Assembly (NCBI GenBank): GCA_945901125.1
Contig: CAMDKD010000007.1
Location: forward strand, 1-64,000
Length of the DNA stretch: 64,000 nt
From: Bordetella parapertussis
GTDB lineage: Bacteria > Pseudomonadota > Gammaproteobacteria > Burkholderiales > Burkholderiaceae_C
Direction: 5' to 3'
The translations under genes were made by a program, and so were the position numbers. This document shows, in pieces, positions 1 to 8,711 of the stretch. Under the pieces are notes generated by a model. It searched no databases. It saw only the letters and a program-made list of their open reading frames with translations, and was not told where the DNA came from. Numbering within the stretch: the stretch's first letter is position 1; each line of letters opens with the position of its first letter.

Positions 1-97
1 ACGGGACAACCAGGTTCATCTCTTCCAAAAACTCACGCTTGCGTGTGCGCTTGGTAACCAATTCAAATCCGGTGTTGGCAAAGGTAGTTTGTTTCAT
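1..97 (-). mobile_element. IS5-family transposase, N-terminal fragment cut by the window edge
   Basis: Reading leftward from the ATG at 97, the frame gives about 32 residues beginning MKQTTFANTGFELVTKRTR and continuing to a KREFLEEMNLVVP segment. This is the conserved N-terminus of IS5-group DDE transposases as I know them. The rest of the gene lies outside the window, so completeness of the element cannot be judged. The terminal inverted repeat should lie between this start and the next gene's stop at 133, but I cannot identify it with only one end visible. The element lies immediately downstream of a two-gene operon of unknown function, in keeping with an accessory region. Confidence 0.8.
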
Positions 98-132
98 TTA
101 CCTATAACGCTTGAGTCAGTGCTGTGGATGAC

Positions 133-1047
133 TTATGCAGAGATTCCCTTAGGCATTAATGAATATTCAATACTCAAATCTTTTTTTCCATTTGAGTTCA
201 ATTCAATCCATATCACTCTTCCAGAACGGCTGAATTGAAATGATTGATGCATACTCACTCTTCTATTGAGCAGCATTTGCCAGCCTTTTGTTCCTGCATC
301 AGCAACCAATGCATCTCGCGCTGCATCCAGACAAGTCACTCCATCGCAATCTATGGCGCTTTCAACTGAAGATTTGTTTTTTTCTGTATCGACTGTGGGT
401 TTTTTCACTTCGTTGTCTAAACTGACAGCTTTTGAATTTTTCGATCGTTTTGATTTCTTATCAGGTATTTCTTCTTTCGCCATAGGTTCAGGCTTAATTT
501 CTACAGTTTTAATTTCTGCTACTGGTTTTGTATAGGACTTCACGGCGTACAAACGCCCAAGCATTTGTTCTCCTGCACCCACCACTGTTTCTTCATTCAC
601 CCTGGTTGGCTCAGCACCTGGAATCCAAGGGAAGTCATACGCAGGGTTCTTTTGCCATGTATTTGGAACAACTCCTTCTTTGATTGACGGTATATAAGGT
701 GCAAACAACATATCAGGAGACTTTGCTGCGACTTCAGTTGCTGATGGCGTTGTAGCGACTATTGGCGGCGGAGTTACAACAGCAGGTGGCATCGTTGCAG
801 GCGACTCTGCCGCAACAGCCGCCCTTTGCGTGGTCGCTATAGCAGCGGTGATAGGACTGCGCTCTGGTTTGTTAGTTGCAAGATCCGCAGGTATGCGTAA
901 CTGCCTGGCTTCTCTAGGCACAGGAGGCGCAGGTATATCGTCATCAAGACTGACAAGTGATCCGCACGCAGTCATGAGTGAACACGAGGCAAGGTACAAA
1001 GTTGCTTTTGTTGTCAATGAGGTATTAGCTTTCATATCACTATCCAT
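133..1047 (-). CDS. Predicted lipoprotein of unknown function
   Basis: I do not recognise a named family. The protein of about 304 residues starts with a lipoprotein-type signal: a basic N-terminus, a short hydrophobic stretch and a lipobox-like LMTAC at about residues 24-28. The middle is rich in Pro, Ala and Lys (low complexity), and a CDGVTC cysteine pair precedes a C-terminal part with a KGWQMLLNRRVSMHQSFQF segment. The start at 1047 is chosen because AAGAGA lies about eight bases upstream; an upstream in-frame Met at 1101 lacks such a site. It follows the preceding gene closely and probably forms an operon with it. The C-terminus resembles the end of that neighbour (W, R, F, G, I and YSxM in the same order), suggesting paired envelope components. 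Confidence 0.65.
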   Translation of the reverse strand: MDSDMKANTSLTTKATLYLASCSLMTACGSLVSLDDDIPAPPVPREARQLRIPADLATNKPERSPITAAIATTQRAAVAAESPATMPPAVVTPPPIVATTPSATEVAAKSPDMLFAPYIPSIKEGVVPNTWQKNPAYDFPWIPGAEPTRVNEETVVGAGEQMLGRLYAVKSYTKPVAEIKTVEIKPEPMAKEEIPDKKSKRSKNSKAVSLDNEVKKPTVDTEKNKSSVESAIDCDGVTCLDAARDALVADAGTKGWQMLLNRRVSMHQSFQFSRSGRVIWIELNSNGKKDLSIEYSLMPKGISA

Positions 1048-1107
1048 TTGTGTTTTCTCTTGCTGAAAAATTCTGTTCGCTTGCTGTCTGACGACAACCA
1101 TTGACTA

Positions 1108-1635
1108 TTAATTCGCTGCTAACTTTTTCAGATCCCCTGTTTCTTTCATCGCATGAATCTCTATCTGATTCGCGGGAGCCTCATACCGCCCGGAATCGAG
1201 TTTGTTCATGGGCTCAATGGGAGTGACCACCGGCTGTTCTTTTTTGTAGCTCTGGTTCAACACCATGGAGTAAACGGCTTCCACTCCCTTAGGAGTGTTC
1301 GTGAGCCTGATGTCAAGAATGCGCGGGCCTTGAAAGAAGGTGATGACGTAACTGGTACCGAGTCGAACCAGAGAATGCAAAGACCAGCTCTTCAACAAAG
1401 CGTCGTTGATCAATTCGTTCTGCACTTGCTCGCTGAACGTATTGCGCAAGGCTGAAAAAAATATGCCGGTCTGCTGATCGCCCTCACCCAGCAGAATGGT
1501 CTGCTCGTGCCGGGTCAACAGCATCCCATTGACATAGGGGTACATATTGCTTTGCACAGGCGGCCAAGGGCTCTCAGCATTCGCTGCAAAAGCAAACATA
1601 AAACTGATCAAAAACCAGATTTTTCTTGTCAACAT
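1108..1635 (-). CDS. Secreted protein of unknown function
   Basis: The 175-residue product has a clear signal peptide (basic start, a WFLISFMFAFA core and an AANA/E cleavage site near residue 20). It is therefore probably periplasmic or surface exposed. I do not recognise the family. A GAGGATATGAC ribosome-binding region precedes the ATG at 1635. The segment around residues 85-135 contains LLKSWSLHSLVRLG followed by GPRILDIRL and YSMVL, which lines up loosely with the C-terminus of the downstream lipoprotein gene. The two genes lie 60 bases apart by the preferred downstream start, in the same direction, and are likely co-transcribed from the AT-rich region to the right. Confidence 0.65.
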   Translation of the reverse strand: MLTRKIWFLISFMFAFAANAESPWPPVQSNMYPYVNGMLLTRHEQTILLGEGDQQTGIFFSALRNTFSEQVQNELINDALLKSWSLHSLVRLGTSYVITFFQGPRILDIRLTNTPKGVEAVYSMVLNQSYKKEQPVVTPIEPMNKLDSGRYEAPANQIEIHAMKETGDLKKLAAN

Positions 1636-2062
1636 GTCATATCCTCAATACGTCTTTCAGCCCAACTCGACATACAGCCACATAGAGTTAAAAGATTTCA
1701 CTCTATCAGCGATGAAGAGCTTTAGTGTATCTAAAGATTGATTTTTATCCACCCAGGTAATTCATTAATATCTCTATATTTGCGGCATAAGATTCGCAAT
1801 TATTATTAAATACTAATTAAGTATTAATTATTTAACCAAATTAATATTAAATATTAGATTAAATCTAGTATTTATTGCTTCACAAACAATACCTTAGTGT
1901 TGTTTTTGTGTTTATAAAGGTAATAACCACTCAGAATTGTTAAATTCATGAAATTCAAGCGTGTTTTGAAAATCAACGTATCACGGCACTAGAGCCAACA
2001 AAACCCGGCCAGAAAGCCAATAGCCAAGGCCCAAATCAAGTGTCCGGGCAGCGATGGCTCTA
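1636..2062. other. AT-rich intergenic region, probable promoter of the leftward two-gene operon
   Basis: This 427-bp gap has no credible gene. The stretch from about 1740 to 1960 is very AT rich compared with the rest of the window. It contains a small palindrome (AATACT-aatta-AGTATT, 1809-1825) and many TA-rich hexamers suitable as -10 elements on the leftward strand. The ggt gene ends at its right border without an obvious U-tailed hairpin. Base composition unlike the neighbours is consistent with acquired DNA or a silenced (H-NS-like) promoter; this is inference. Confidence 0.5.
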
Positions 2063-3688
2063 TCAGTCAGCAGCGACAGCCATGCCGTCACTGCGGGGGT
2101 CTGCCCCGCCCAGACGCCGTCCATCACCGGCATCTATGGTGATGCCATGGGCATGACCCGCCAATTCGTTCCACGGGCCCCAGCGGTTGAGCAAATGACC
2201 ACGGGTCGCCAATTCGGCCAGCGTTTTGTCACCGAGCCGGCTTTCAACGTGCAAGGTGTCCCGCGCTTCACCAAGGGCAAACCTGCCTGACAACCAGCGC
2301 GGCGCTTGCACGGCCTGTTGAATATCCAAACCATGGTCAAGCATGGCGCTGTATGTCTGGAACTGTATTTGCGGCTGTCCGTCAGCGCCCATGCAACCCA
2401 TGACGCTCCATAAGCGATTGTTTTTGAAGCCCATGGAAGCAATCAGCGTGTGCAAAGGAACTTTTCCGGGAGCAAGCGCATTCGGGTGATCTTCTTTTAA
2501 TGAAAAATACGCGCTGCGGTTTTGCAACAGCACGCCGGTATTCAGGTTCACCATGCCTGAGCCGAATGCACCATACAAGCTGTGAATCAATGAGACTGCC
2601 TGCCCCTGCGCATCCACCACAGCTATATAAACAGTGTCACCTGTCAGGCTGCCATAGGAAGGCACCTTGTCCCACGGCAGCGCATTCACCGGGTCAATCA
2701 ATTGGCGGCGCTTATTCAAATACATATCGCTCAACAACATGTCCATAGGCACATCGGTAAATGAGGGGTCACCCAGCCAGCGGTCACGGTCGTGATAGCT
2801 GATTTGCTTGGCCTGCACCATCAGGTGAATACGCTGAGGGTCAAGCAAATCCATTTTGTGCAACTCAAACGGCTCAACCAGCTTGAGCATTTGCAGCACG
2901 GTAAAGCCTTGTGTGGGCGCAGGTGTTTCAAATAAGGTCATGCCCCGGTAGGAACCCGACAAGGGCTCGCCCCAGCGCGCCTGCTGTGCCGCCAAATCCG
3001 CAGGGGTGAAAAAACCACCGTTTTCTTTGGCAAATTGCGCCAATGACCGACCGACATCACCACCGTAAAAAGCTGCGGCTCCACCTTCTGCCACAGCTTG
3101 CAAGGTACGCGCCAGCGCCGGGTTAGATAAACGGCTATCCGCAGCAGGAAGTTGCCCCTCAGGCATAAACAGACTGCGCCAGCCTTGCAGCGTTTGCAAA
3201 TCTTCCTGAACAAATTTCAACCAACCCGCCAACCTGTCGCTGACCGGGTAGCCGTCCTGCGCATAGGCAATGGCTGCTTGCAGACAGCGTTGCACAGGTA
3301 ATTGACCATAAGCATCATGGGCGGCGAACCAACTCGACACTGCACCCGGGGTGGTCAATGTGGCGGGCAATATACCTCTGAACGGAACCTCGTTCATGCC
3401 GCGCGTTTTGAAATAAGCGATGTCTGCATTCGCAGCGGCCCGACCGCCGCCATCCAGATAACGCACCTTGCCGGTCAGCGGGTCATGTATCAACCAGAAC
3501 GCGTCCCCGCCCATGCCCGTCATATGCGGGTAGATAACACCCAGCACAGCTGCAGTGGCAATGGCGGCATCCACCGCCGAGCCACCGGCGCGCAACACAT
3601 CGGCGCCCGCTTCTGATGCCAAGTGGTGAGGAGATGTGACCATGCCGCGCGGTGATTGCACCGCGCTGCGTTCTTCAAATTGAATCAT
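2063..3688 (-). CDS. ggt: Gamma-glutamyltransferase family protein
   Basis: This is an Ntn-hydrolase of the gamma-glutamyltranspeptidase family, which transfers or hydrolyses gamma-glutamyl groups of glutathione and related compounds. The 541 residues show the N-terminal SPRGMVTSPHHLAS and GMGGDAF motifs and, near residue 350, LTGDTVYIAVVDAQG. The Thr before VY in TGDT is the predicted autocleavage nucleophile, giving a small subunit of roughly 190 residues. A later GCMGADGQPQIQ segment also fits the family. Unlike many periplasmic members there is no evident signal peptide, so it may be cytoplasmic or belong to a GGT-like subfamily with another substrate. A DUF1330 gene precedes it by eight bases in the same direction. 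Confidence 0.88.
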   Translation of the reverse strand: MIQFEERSAVQSPRGMVTSPHHLASEAGADVLRAGGSAVDAAIATAAVLGVIYPHMTGMGGDAFWLIHDPLTGKVRYLDGGGRAAANADIAYFKTRGMNEVPFRGILPATLTTPGAVSSWFAAHDAYGQLPVQRCLQAAIAYAQDGYPVSDRLAGWLKFVQEDLQTLQGWRSLFMPEGQLPAADSRLSNPALARTLQAVAEGGAAAFYGGDVGRSLAQFAKENGGFFTPADLAAQQARWGEPLSGSYRGMTLFETPAPTQGFTVLQMLKLVEPFELHKMDLLDPQRIHLMVQAKQISYHDRDRWLGDPSFTDVPMDMLLSDMYLNKRRQLIDPVNALPWDKVPSYGSLTGDTVYIAVVDAQGQAVSLIHSLYGAFGSGMVNLNTGVLLQNRSAYFSLKEDHPNALAPGKVPLHTLIASMGFKNNRLWSVMGCMGADGQPQIQFQTYSAMLDHGLDIQQAVQAPRWLSGRFALGEARDTLHVESRLGDKTLAELATRGHLLNRWGPWNELAGHAHGITIDAGDGRRLGGADPRSDGMAVAAD

Positions 3689-3696
3689 GGGTTCTT

Positions 3697-4005
3697 TCAG
3701 GGTTGCGGGCCGTCATAGCCCTCGATGATGACCAGGTCATTGGTAGATACATGCTCGCGCAATTTGATGGCCGCTTGGTATTCAGGCGAGTGCCAGCAAT
3801 CCACTGCCGCCTGGTAGGAGGGAAATTCCAGCACCACATTGCGTGTGCGGCTGGCGCCCTCAGGGTTTTCAAACTGGCCACCGCGCACCAGAAACCTGGC
3901 ACCGTATTTTTGCAGCGGCAAGGCATTGGCAGCCACATACAACTTGTATTGCTCCGGATCATTGATATCCAGTCTGCCTATCCAGTAGCCTTTGGCCATG
4001 TTCAT
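3697..4005 (-). CDS. DUF1330 domain protein
   Basis: A 102-residue protein with the ferredoxin-like DUF1330 pattern: KGYWIGRLDINDPEQYKLY at the start, a central GARFLVRGG, then NVVLEFPSYQAAVDCWHSPEY and IIEGYDG at the end. Family members are small dimeric alpha/beta-barrel proteins related to EthD-like domains; no reaction is established. It is eight bases upstream of the gamma-glutamyltransferase gene, so the two are probably one transcript, but the functional link is unknown. The second Met (MAKGYW) is an alternative start. Confidence 0.85.
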   Translation of the reverse strand: MNMAKGYWIGRLDINDPEQYKLYVAANALPLQKYGARFLVRGGQFENPEGASRTRNVVLEFPSYQAAVDCWHSPEYQAAIKLREHVSTNDLVIIEGYDGPQP

Positions 4006-4288
4006 AACCCTGATAATTCTTAAAGTTCATTTTAGGCACCAGCCATAGACGCAACAGGTCACACAAAATAAGCTGTAAGTAAGAAAAGCTTTGTTGACTG
4101 TCGCTAGAATACAACCCATGTCATTCACGCTCAACTTTTCAACGAAATCTGCCCGGGTAACCAACCTGTCAGGGCAGCAGCGTGTCATCTCCATTAAAAC
4201 CAAGACCACCGGCTGAACAGCTGCGGTTCGTCCTGCCCTTCCCGGCCAGACGAGCCGGGGTCAAAACTCTGACTGAAAGGGAAAAACC

Positions 4289-5455
4289 ATGAACAAAAGC
4301 GGAAATCGTGTCGGCCTGGTCGGCTGGCGAGGCATGGTCGGCTCGGTCCTGATGGACCGCATGCTGGCGGAAAAAGACTTCGACCTGATCGAACCCGTAT
4401 TCTTTTCAACCTCGAATGCCGGCGGTGCAGCCCCGGCCATGGCCAAAAACGAAGCCAAACTTTTGGACGGCCACGATGTCAATGCACTCAAAGCCTGCGA
4501 CATCATCATTACCTGCCAGGGCGGCGACTACACCAGCGAGGTATTCCCCAAACTGCGCGCGACAGGCTGGAAAGGCCATTGGATTGACGCCGCCTCCACT
4601 CTGCGCATGAAAGACGACGCCGTCATTATTTTGGACCCGGTGAACCTGCCCGTCATTGAAAACGCCCTGGCCAAAGGCGGCAACAACTGGATAGGCGGCA
4701 ATTGCACCGTCAGTTGCATGTTGATGGGCGTAGGTGCCTTGTACAAAGCCGGTCTGGTGGAATGGATGAGCACGCAGACCTACCAGGCCGCCTCAGGCGG
4801 CGGTGCCGCGCACATGCGCGAATTGCTGACGCAATACGGCGCGCTCAACCACGAAGTCAAGGCCATGCTGGACGACCCCAAATCCGCCATTCTGGAGATT
4901 GACCGCAAAGTCATCGCCAAGCAACGCGCCCTGACAGTCTCAGAAACCGAGAATTTCGGCGTTCCACTGGGTGGCTCTCTGATTCCTTGGATTGACAAAG
5001 ACCTGGGTCTAGGCAAAACCCAGGGCGATGACGGCTGGGGCACCAGCCGGGAAGAATGGAAAGGCATGGCCGAGACCAACAAAATTCTGGGTCAGGGCGC
5101 AGGATTCACCGCACCCGCCGTACCTGTGGACGGTTTTTGCGTTCGCGTCGGTGCCATGCGCTGCCACAGCCAGGCGTTGACCTTTAAATTGAAAAAGAAT
5201 GTGCCTCTGGCTGATATTGAAGCAATGATTGCCGCTGATAACGAATGGGTGCAAGTGGTTGCTAACACCAGAGAGGCCACGATACAACATTTGACACCGG
5301 TTGCCGTCACAGGCACCATGCGAATACCGGTAGGGCGTATCCGTAAAATGGCTTTCGGGCCTGAATACTTGGGCGCATTCACCATTGGCGACCAGCTTCT
5401 TTGGGGTGCGGCTGAACCGCTGCGGCGCATGTTGCGTATTTTGTTGCGCGGATGA
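4289..5455 (+). CDS. asd: Aspartate-semialdehyde dehydrogenase
   Basis: It catalyses NADPH-dependent reduction of aspartyl phosphate to aspartate semialdehyde, the branch point to lysine, diaminopimelate, threonine and methionine, in the cytoplasm. The N-terminal VGLVGWRGMVGSVLMDRM is the proteobacterial NADP-binding signature, and GGNCTVSCML places the catalytic Cys near residue 139. QAASGGGAAHMREL and the C-terminal LLWGAAEPLRRML also match. At 388 residues it is slightly longer than enterobacterial Asd. A GAAAGG-type ribosome-binding site precedes the ATG, and a small hairpin (4241-4259) lies in the leader. In many relatives leuCDB sits directly upstream; here it does not. Confidence 0.97.
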   Translation: MNKSGNRVGLVGWRGMVGSVLMDRMLAEKDFDLIEPVFFSTSNAGGAAPAMAKNEAKLLDGHDVNALKACDIIITCQGGDYTSEVFPKLRATGWKGHWIDAASTLRMKDDAVIILDPVNLPVIENALAKGGNNWIGGNCTVSCMLMGVGALYKAGLVEWMSTQTYQAASGGGAAHMRELLTQYGALNHEVKAMLDDPKSAILEIDRKVIAKQRALTVSETENFGVPLGGSLIPWIDKDLGLGKTQGDDGWGTSREEWKGMAETNKILGQGAGFTAPAVPVDGFCVRVGAMRCHSQALTFKLKKNVPLADIEAMIAADNEWVQVVANTREATIQHLTPVAVTGTMRIPVGRIRKMAFGPEYLGAFTIGDQLLWGAAEPLRRMLRILLRG

Positions 5456-5526
5456 GTCGTTCAGCGGCTGCCAGAGACGTTTCGTTTATGATCTAGACTT
5501 CATAAGACGCACGAGAATCTACTTCT

Positions 5527-7185
5527 ATGTCTCTGTCGCCCAAACAATTTTTCTGCATTCCCCTGTTTTTTTTGGCAGGGGCTTTGGCAACCCAGGCGCT
5601 GGCTATTCAGATCAGCTCGCCTGTTTTGTATTCCCGTCAGGGCGAAGCCCTGAAGTTGAGCTTTCTGATCACGGAAGTCAGTGCGGTCGAGGAAGAGGGG
5701 CTGAAGGTCGCTCTGGCCGCTACCAAGGTTTACCAAAGCACACAAATCGCCAAAGTCGACGGACTGGACGACATCAAGTTTGAAATCAACAAACAAGCAG
5801 ACGGCACGTTCAAGGTCTTGATGACCGGCAATCAGCCCATGCCGCAGGCTCATGCAGACCTGATCATTGATCTTGAATGGGCCAGCGGCCGCAGATACAT
5901 CAATTTAGGCGTGGACTTTGAAGAGTCCGCCACAAAGTCTGCACCAGCGCCGGATGAAAAGCCTCAAACAGCGCAGCCTGTGCCGGATCCTGCGCCGCCA
6001 ACCGCACCTGCGGAAAAAACCGTTGCTGAACCGGCTAAAACAGAACCAACCGAAAACAAACCTGCCCCGGCACCTGAAGCGAGTCCCTCAGCACAAACGC
6101 CCGCCGCAACACCCGCTGAAACAGCAAGCCCTGCTTCGCCCGAAGCTTCTGCCAACAGCATAGAAGTCAAAAAAGGGGATACCGCCAGCAAACTTCTGCT
6201 GGCGCATCCCGTGCAAGGTGTGTCGCTGGATCAATTGCTACTGGCCATGCTGCACATGAATCCGAGTGCCTTTGTCAATGACAACGTCAATCGCTTGGCT
6301 GCCGGTGCGCTGATCACTATGCCGACGGCCGATGAAGCCGGTACTTACGACCCCAAACAAGCCCGCGAAAGCATACGCCTGCAAGCCGCTGACTTCAAAA
6401 CCTACCGCGCCTCACTGGCCGCCAAAGTGCCCAACGCCAAACAGGCCAACGCCAGCAAACGCGAAAGCAGCGGCAACCTCAAAGCCGATGTGGCCGCCAC
6501 CGCCAAGGCACCGGACGACCAACTGACCTTGAGCAAGCCAGGCGACACTGAAGCCGACAAGCTGAGCAAACAACTGCAAGAGGAAGACGCAGCCAAGCAA
6601 GCCAAGGAAGTTCAAGACAACCTAAGCCAATTGGGTCAGTTATCCCAGGCCATGGGTCGATTCAAAGAAGGCTTTGTCGCTAAGTTCCCGATGTTGAGTG
6701 CCACTTACGATCAATCCATGGTCTGGGTCAAACGCCATGTGTTTGAGCTGATCGGCGGGTTTGCGCTTTTGATCGCGCTGCTTGTCAGCTATTCCGTTTT
6801 ACGTGAACGCAAAAAAGATGACAACGAAGAAGTTGATCACCACGTCCATGACGAACAAGAAGCGCACGACGGCAACGAACAAGCCTATGCCCGTGAATTG
6901 GACTTGCCGCCCGAGTTGAATCTGAACCTGGATTTGGATTCCGTCTCCCAACCAAGTCCCGCTTCGGCTGTAGCTGACCAAACGAAATTTGACCCGCCTG
7001 CCTCGGCGCGCCAAAACGTCATTGACCCCGGTGAAGATCCGTTCCTCATGCGCCTGGAACTGGCCGACGAGTTGTGGAAACTCGGTCAAAAACAAACAGC
7101 TCTGGCCTTGGCCCAGGAAGTCGCCGACCAAACCCACGGCGAAACCCGTGACATGGCGCAGCGCTGGTTAAAAGACCGTTCTTGA
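5527..7185 (+). CDS. fimV: FimV/HubP-family polar organiser protein
   Basis: FimV proteins are inner-membrane, peptidoglycan-binding polar landmarks needed for type IV pilus function and cell polarity. Visible parts: signal peptide to about residue 26, the FimV N-terminal domain (IQISSPVLYSRQGEALKLSF) to about 135, an Ala/Pro-rich linker to about 210, a LysM-like segment (VKKGDTASKLLLAHP) to about 270, a charged coiled segment, one membrane helix near 408-427, an acidic cytoplasmic part, and the C-terminal FimV motif (DPFLMRLELADELWKLGQ, then AQRWLKD). At 552 residues it is short for the family, mainly in the acidic cytoplasmic part. The position between asd and truA is the standard betaproteobacterial one. 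Confidence 0.93.
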   Translation: MSLSPKQFFCIPLFFLAGALATQALAIQISSPVLYSRQGEALKLSFLITEVSAVEEEGLKVALAATKVYQSTQIAKVDGLDDIKFEINKQADGTFKVLMTGNQPMPQAHADLIIDLEWASGRRYINLGVDFEESATKSAPAPDEKPQTAQPVPDPAPPTAPAEKTVAEPAKTEPTENKPAPAPEASPSAQTPAATPAETASPASPEASANSIEVKKGDTASKLLLAHPVQGVSLDQLLLAMLHMNPSAFVNDNVNRLAAGALITMPTADEAGTYDPKQARESIRLQAADFKTYRASLAAKVPNAKQANASKRESSGNLKADVAATAKAPDDQLTLSKPGDTEADKLSKQLQEEDAAKQAKEVQDNLSQLGQLSQAMGRFKEGFVAKFPMLSATYDQSMVWVKRHVFELIGGFALLIALLVSYSVLRERKKDDNEEVDHHVHDEQEAHDGNEQAYARELDLPPELNLNLDLDSVSQPSPASAVADQTKFDPPASARQNVIDPGEDPFLMRLELADELWKLGQKQTALALAQEVADQTHGETRDMAQRWLKDRS

Positions 7186-7190
7186 GCGCC

Positions 7191-8000
7191 ATGCGTGTGG
7201 CGCTGGGCCTGAGTTATTCAGGCCAGGCTTACGAAGGCTGGCAAAGTCAGGCTTCCGGCAAAACCGTTCAAGACTATTTGGAAAAAGCTTTGGCGACCTT
7301 CACGGGTCACAAGGTATCTACCTTGTGCGCCGGCCGCACCGACAGCGGCGTGCACGGTTTGCAACAAGTCGTGCATTTCGATACGCCGCTGGCGCGCGAC
7401 ATGTCGTCTTGGGTGCGCGGCACCAATACTTATCTACCTGCGGATATTGCTGTGCAATGGGCTTGCGCCGTACCTTCTGACTTCCATTGCCGCGCCAGCG
7501 CCATCGCCCGCCGCTATACCTATGTCTGCCTCGAATCCGCGGTGCGCCCGAGCTTAGAAGCCGGTCGTGTCGGCTGGGTGTTCAGGCCCATGCGTTTACA
7601 GCCTATGCAAGACGCGGCGAAATACCTGTTGGGTGAGCACGATTTCACCTCGTTTCGGGCATCAAGCTGCCAGGCGCTGAGCCCGGTGAAAACCTTGCAC
7701 CGCATTCACATACAACGCATAGGCAAAAGCAGCGAAAGCGCTTACTGGCGTTTTGATTTTGCAGGCAATGCGTTTTTGCACCACATGATCCGCAACCTCA
7801 TGGGCTGCTTTGTCGCCATCGGTCAGGGGTCGAAGCCGCCCGAATGGATGGATGAAGTGCTGGCCGCGCGCGACCGCAAAGCAGCGGCACCAACGTTTGC
7901 GCCCGACGGCTTGTACTTTGCCGGTCCGGTCTACGACCCGAAGTGGGGTTTGCCGCCTGACCCGCCGTCTTATGATTGGCTGCCAGGCCATTCACCATGA
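7191..8000 (+). CDS. truA: tRNA pseudouridine(38-40) synthase
   Basis: TruA converts uridines 38-40 of the tRNA anticodon arm to pseudouridine. The motif CAGRTDSGVHGLQQVVHF carries the catalytic Asp, and ARRYTYVCLE, HDFTSFRA and HHMIRNLMGC match family blocks. The ATG at 7191 gives the usual MRVALGLSYSG start and about 269 residues; a TTG at 7182 that overlaps the fimV stop is a possible alternative. Neither is preceded by a strong ribosome-binding site. The stop overlaps the trpF start as ATGA, so translation is probably coupled. Confidence 0.96.
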   Translation: MRVALGLSYSGQAYEGWQSQASGKTVQDYLEKALATFTGHKVSTLCAGRTDSGVHGLQQVVHFDTPLARDMSSWVRGTNTYLPADIAVQWACAVPSDFHCRASAIARRYTYVCLESAVRPSLEAGRVGWVFRPMRLQPMQDAAKYLLGEHDFTSFRASSCQALSPVKTLHRIHIQRIGKSSESAYWRFDFAGNAFLHHMIRNLMGCFVAIGQGSKPPEWMDEVLAARDRKAAAPTFAPDGLYFAGPVYDPKWGLPPDPPSYDWLPGHSP

Positions 8001-8671
8001 ACCATATTCCCATCAAAATTTGCGGTCTGACCCGCGAGCAGGACGTACTTGCCGCCGTCCATGCAGGCGCCAACGCCATCGGCTTTGTGCTTTACCCGCC
8101 GTCGCCTCGCCACGTGTCGCCCGAGCGCGCGGCGCAGCTGGCGGCCTTGTTGCCCGCCTTTGTCACGCCTGTTTTATTGTTTGTGAATGCCAGCTTGGAG
8201 GACATCGCGCACGCTGCCGCGCTGGTACCCGGCGCATGGCTGCAATTTCATGGCGATGAATCCCCGGCTTTTTGCGAAACCACCGCCCGACAGCTGGGGC
8301 GGCGCTGGTTGCGCGTGGCCCGCATCCCGCAGGAAACCCCTCAGGGCAGCATCCCATTTGACCTCGTAAACTATGCATCTCTATATTCACAAGCCAACGC
8401 ACTGTTGCTAGACACTTTTGTCGATGCCTACGGCGGCAGCGGTCACAGATTCAATTGGTCACAGCTTCCAACAAACGTCAATGCTCACCTCGTTTTGTCT
8501 GGTGGACTCACACCTGCAAACGTGGCCGATGGCATTCGCGCCTTGCACCGGTGCGGTTTGTCGTTGACGGTTGACGTCAGCTCGGGCGTAGAAAGCGCCA
8601 AGGGCATCAAAGACCCAGACAAAATCCGCGCCTTCGTGGCAGCCGTGCGCAGCACGTCGCTCGCCGATTGA
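7997..8671 (+). CDS. trpF: Phosphoribosylanthranilate isomerase
   Basis: TrpF performs the Amadori rearrangement of phosphoribosylanthranilate to CdRP, the third step of tryptophan synthesis from chorismate. Family motifs are IKICGLTREQDVLAA at the N-terminus (catalytic Cys), GFVLYPPSPRHVSPE, LQFHGDE, LLLDTFVDAYGGSG and LSGGLTPANV, ending with DVSSGVES. The ATG at 7997 overlaps the truA stop and gives about 224 residues, the normal size. The start of the trpFBA run is separate from the trpE/G/D/C genes, which are not in the window. Confidence 0.97.
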   Translation: MNHIPIKICGLTREQDVLAAVHAGANAIGFVLYPPSPRHVSPERAAQLAALLPAFVTPVLLFVNASLEDIAHAAALVPGAWLQFHGDESPAFCETTARQLGRRWLRVARIPQETPQGSIPFDLVNYASLYSQANALLLDTFVDAYGGSGHRFNWSQLPTNVNAHLVLSGGLTPANVADGIRALHRCGLSLTVDVSSGVESAKGIKDPDKIRAFVAAVRSTSLAD

Positions 8672-8711
8672 TTTCAAGCAGCTGATGGCTGCATCTTTCA
8701 CGAAAAACACC

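Noticed and set aside
4241..4259. CCCGGC/GCCGGG hairpin before asd as a riboswitch (lysine type)
   Set aside because: Too short, and the conserved lysine-riboswitch core is not visible; a plain leader hairpin is more likely.
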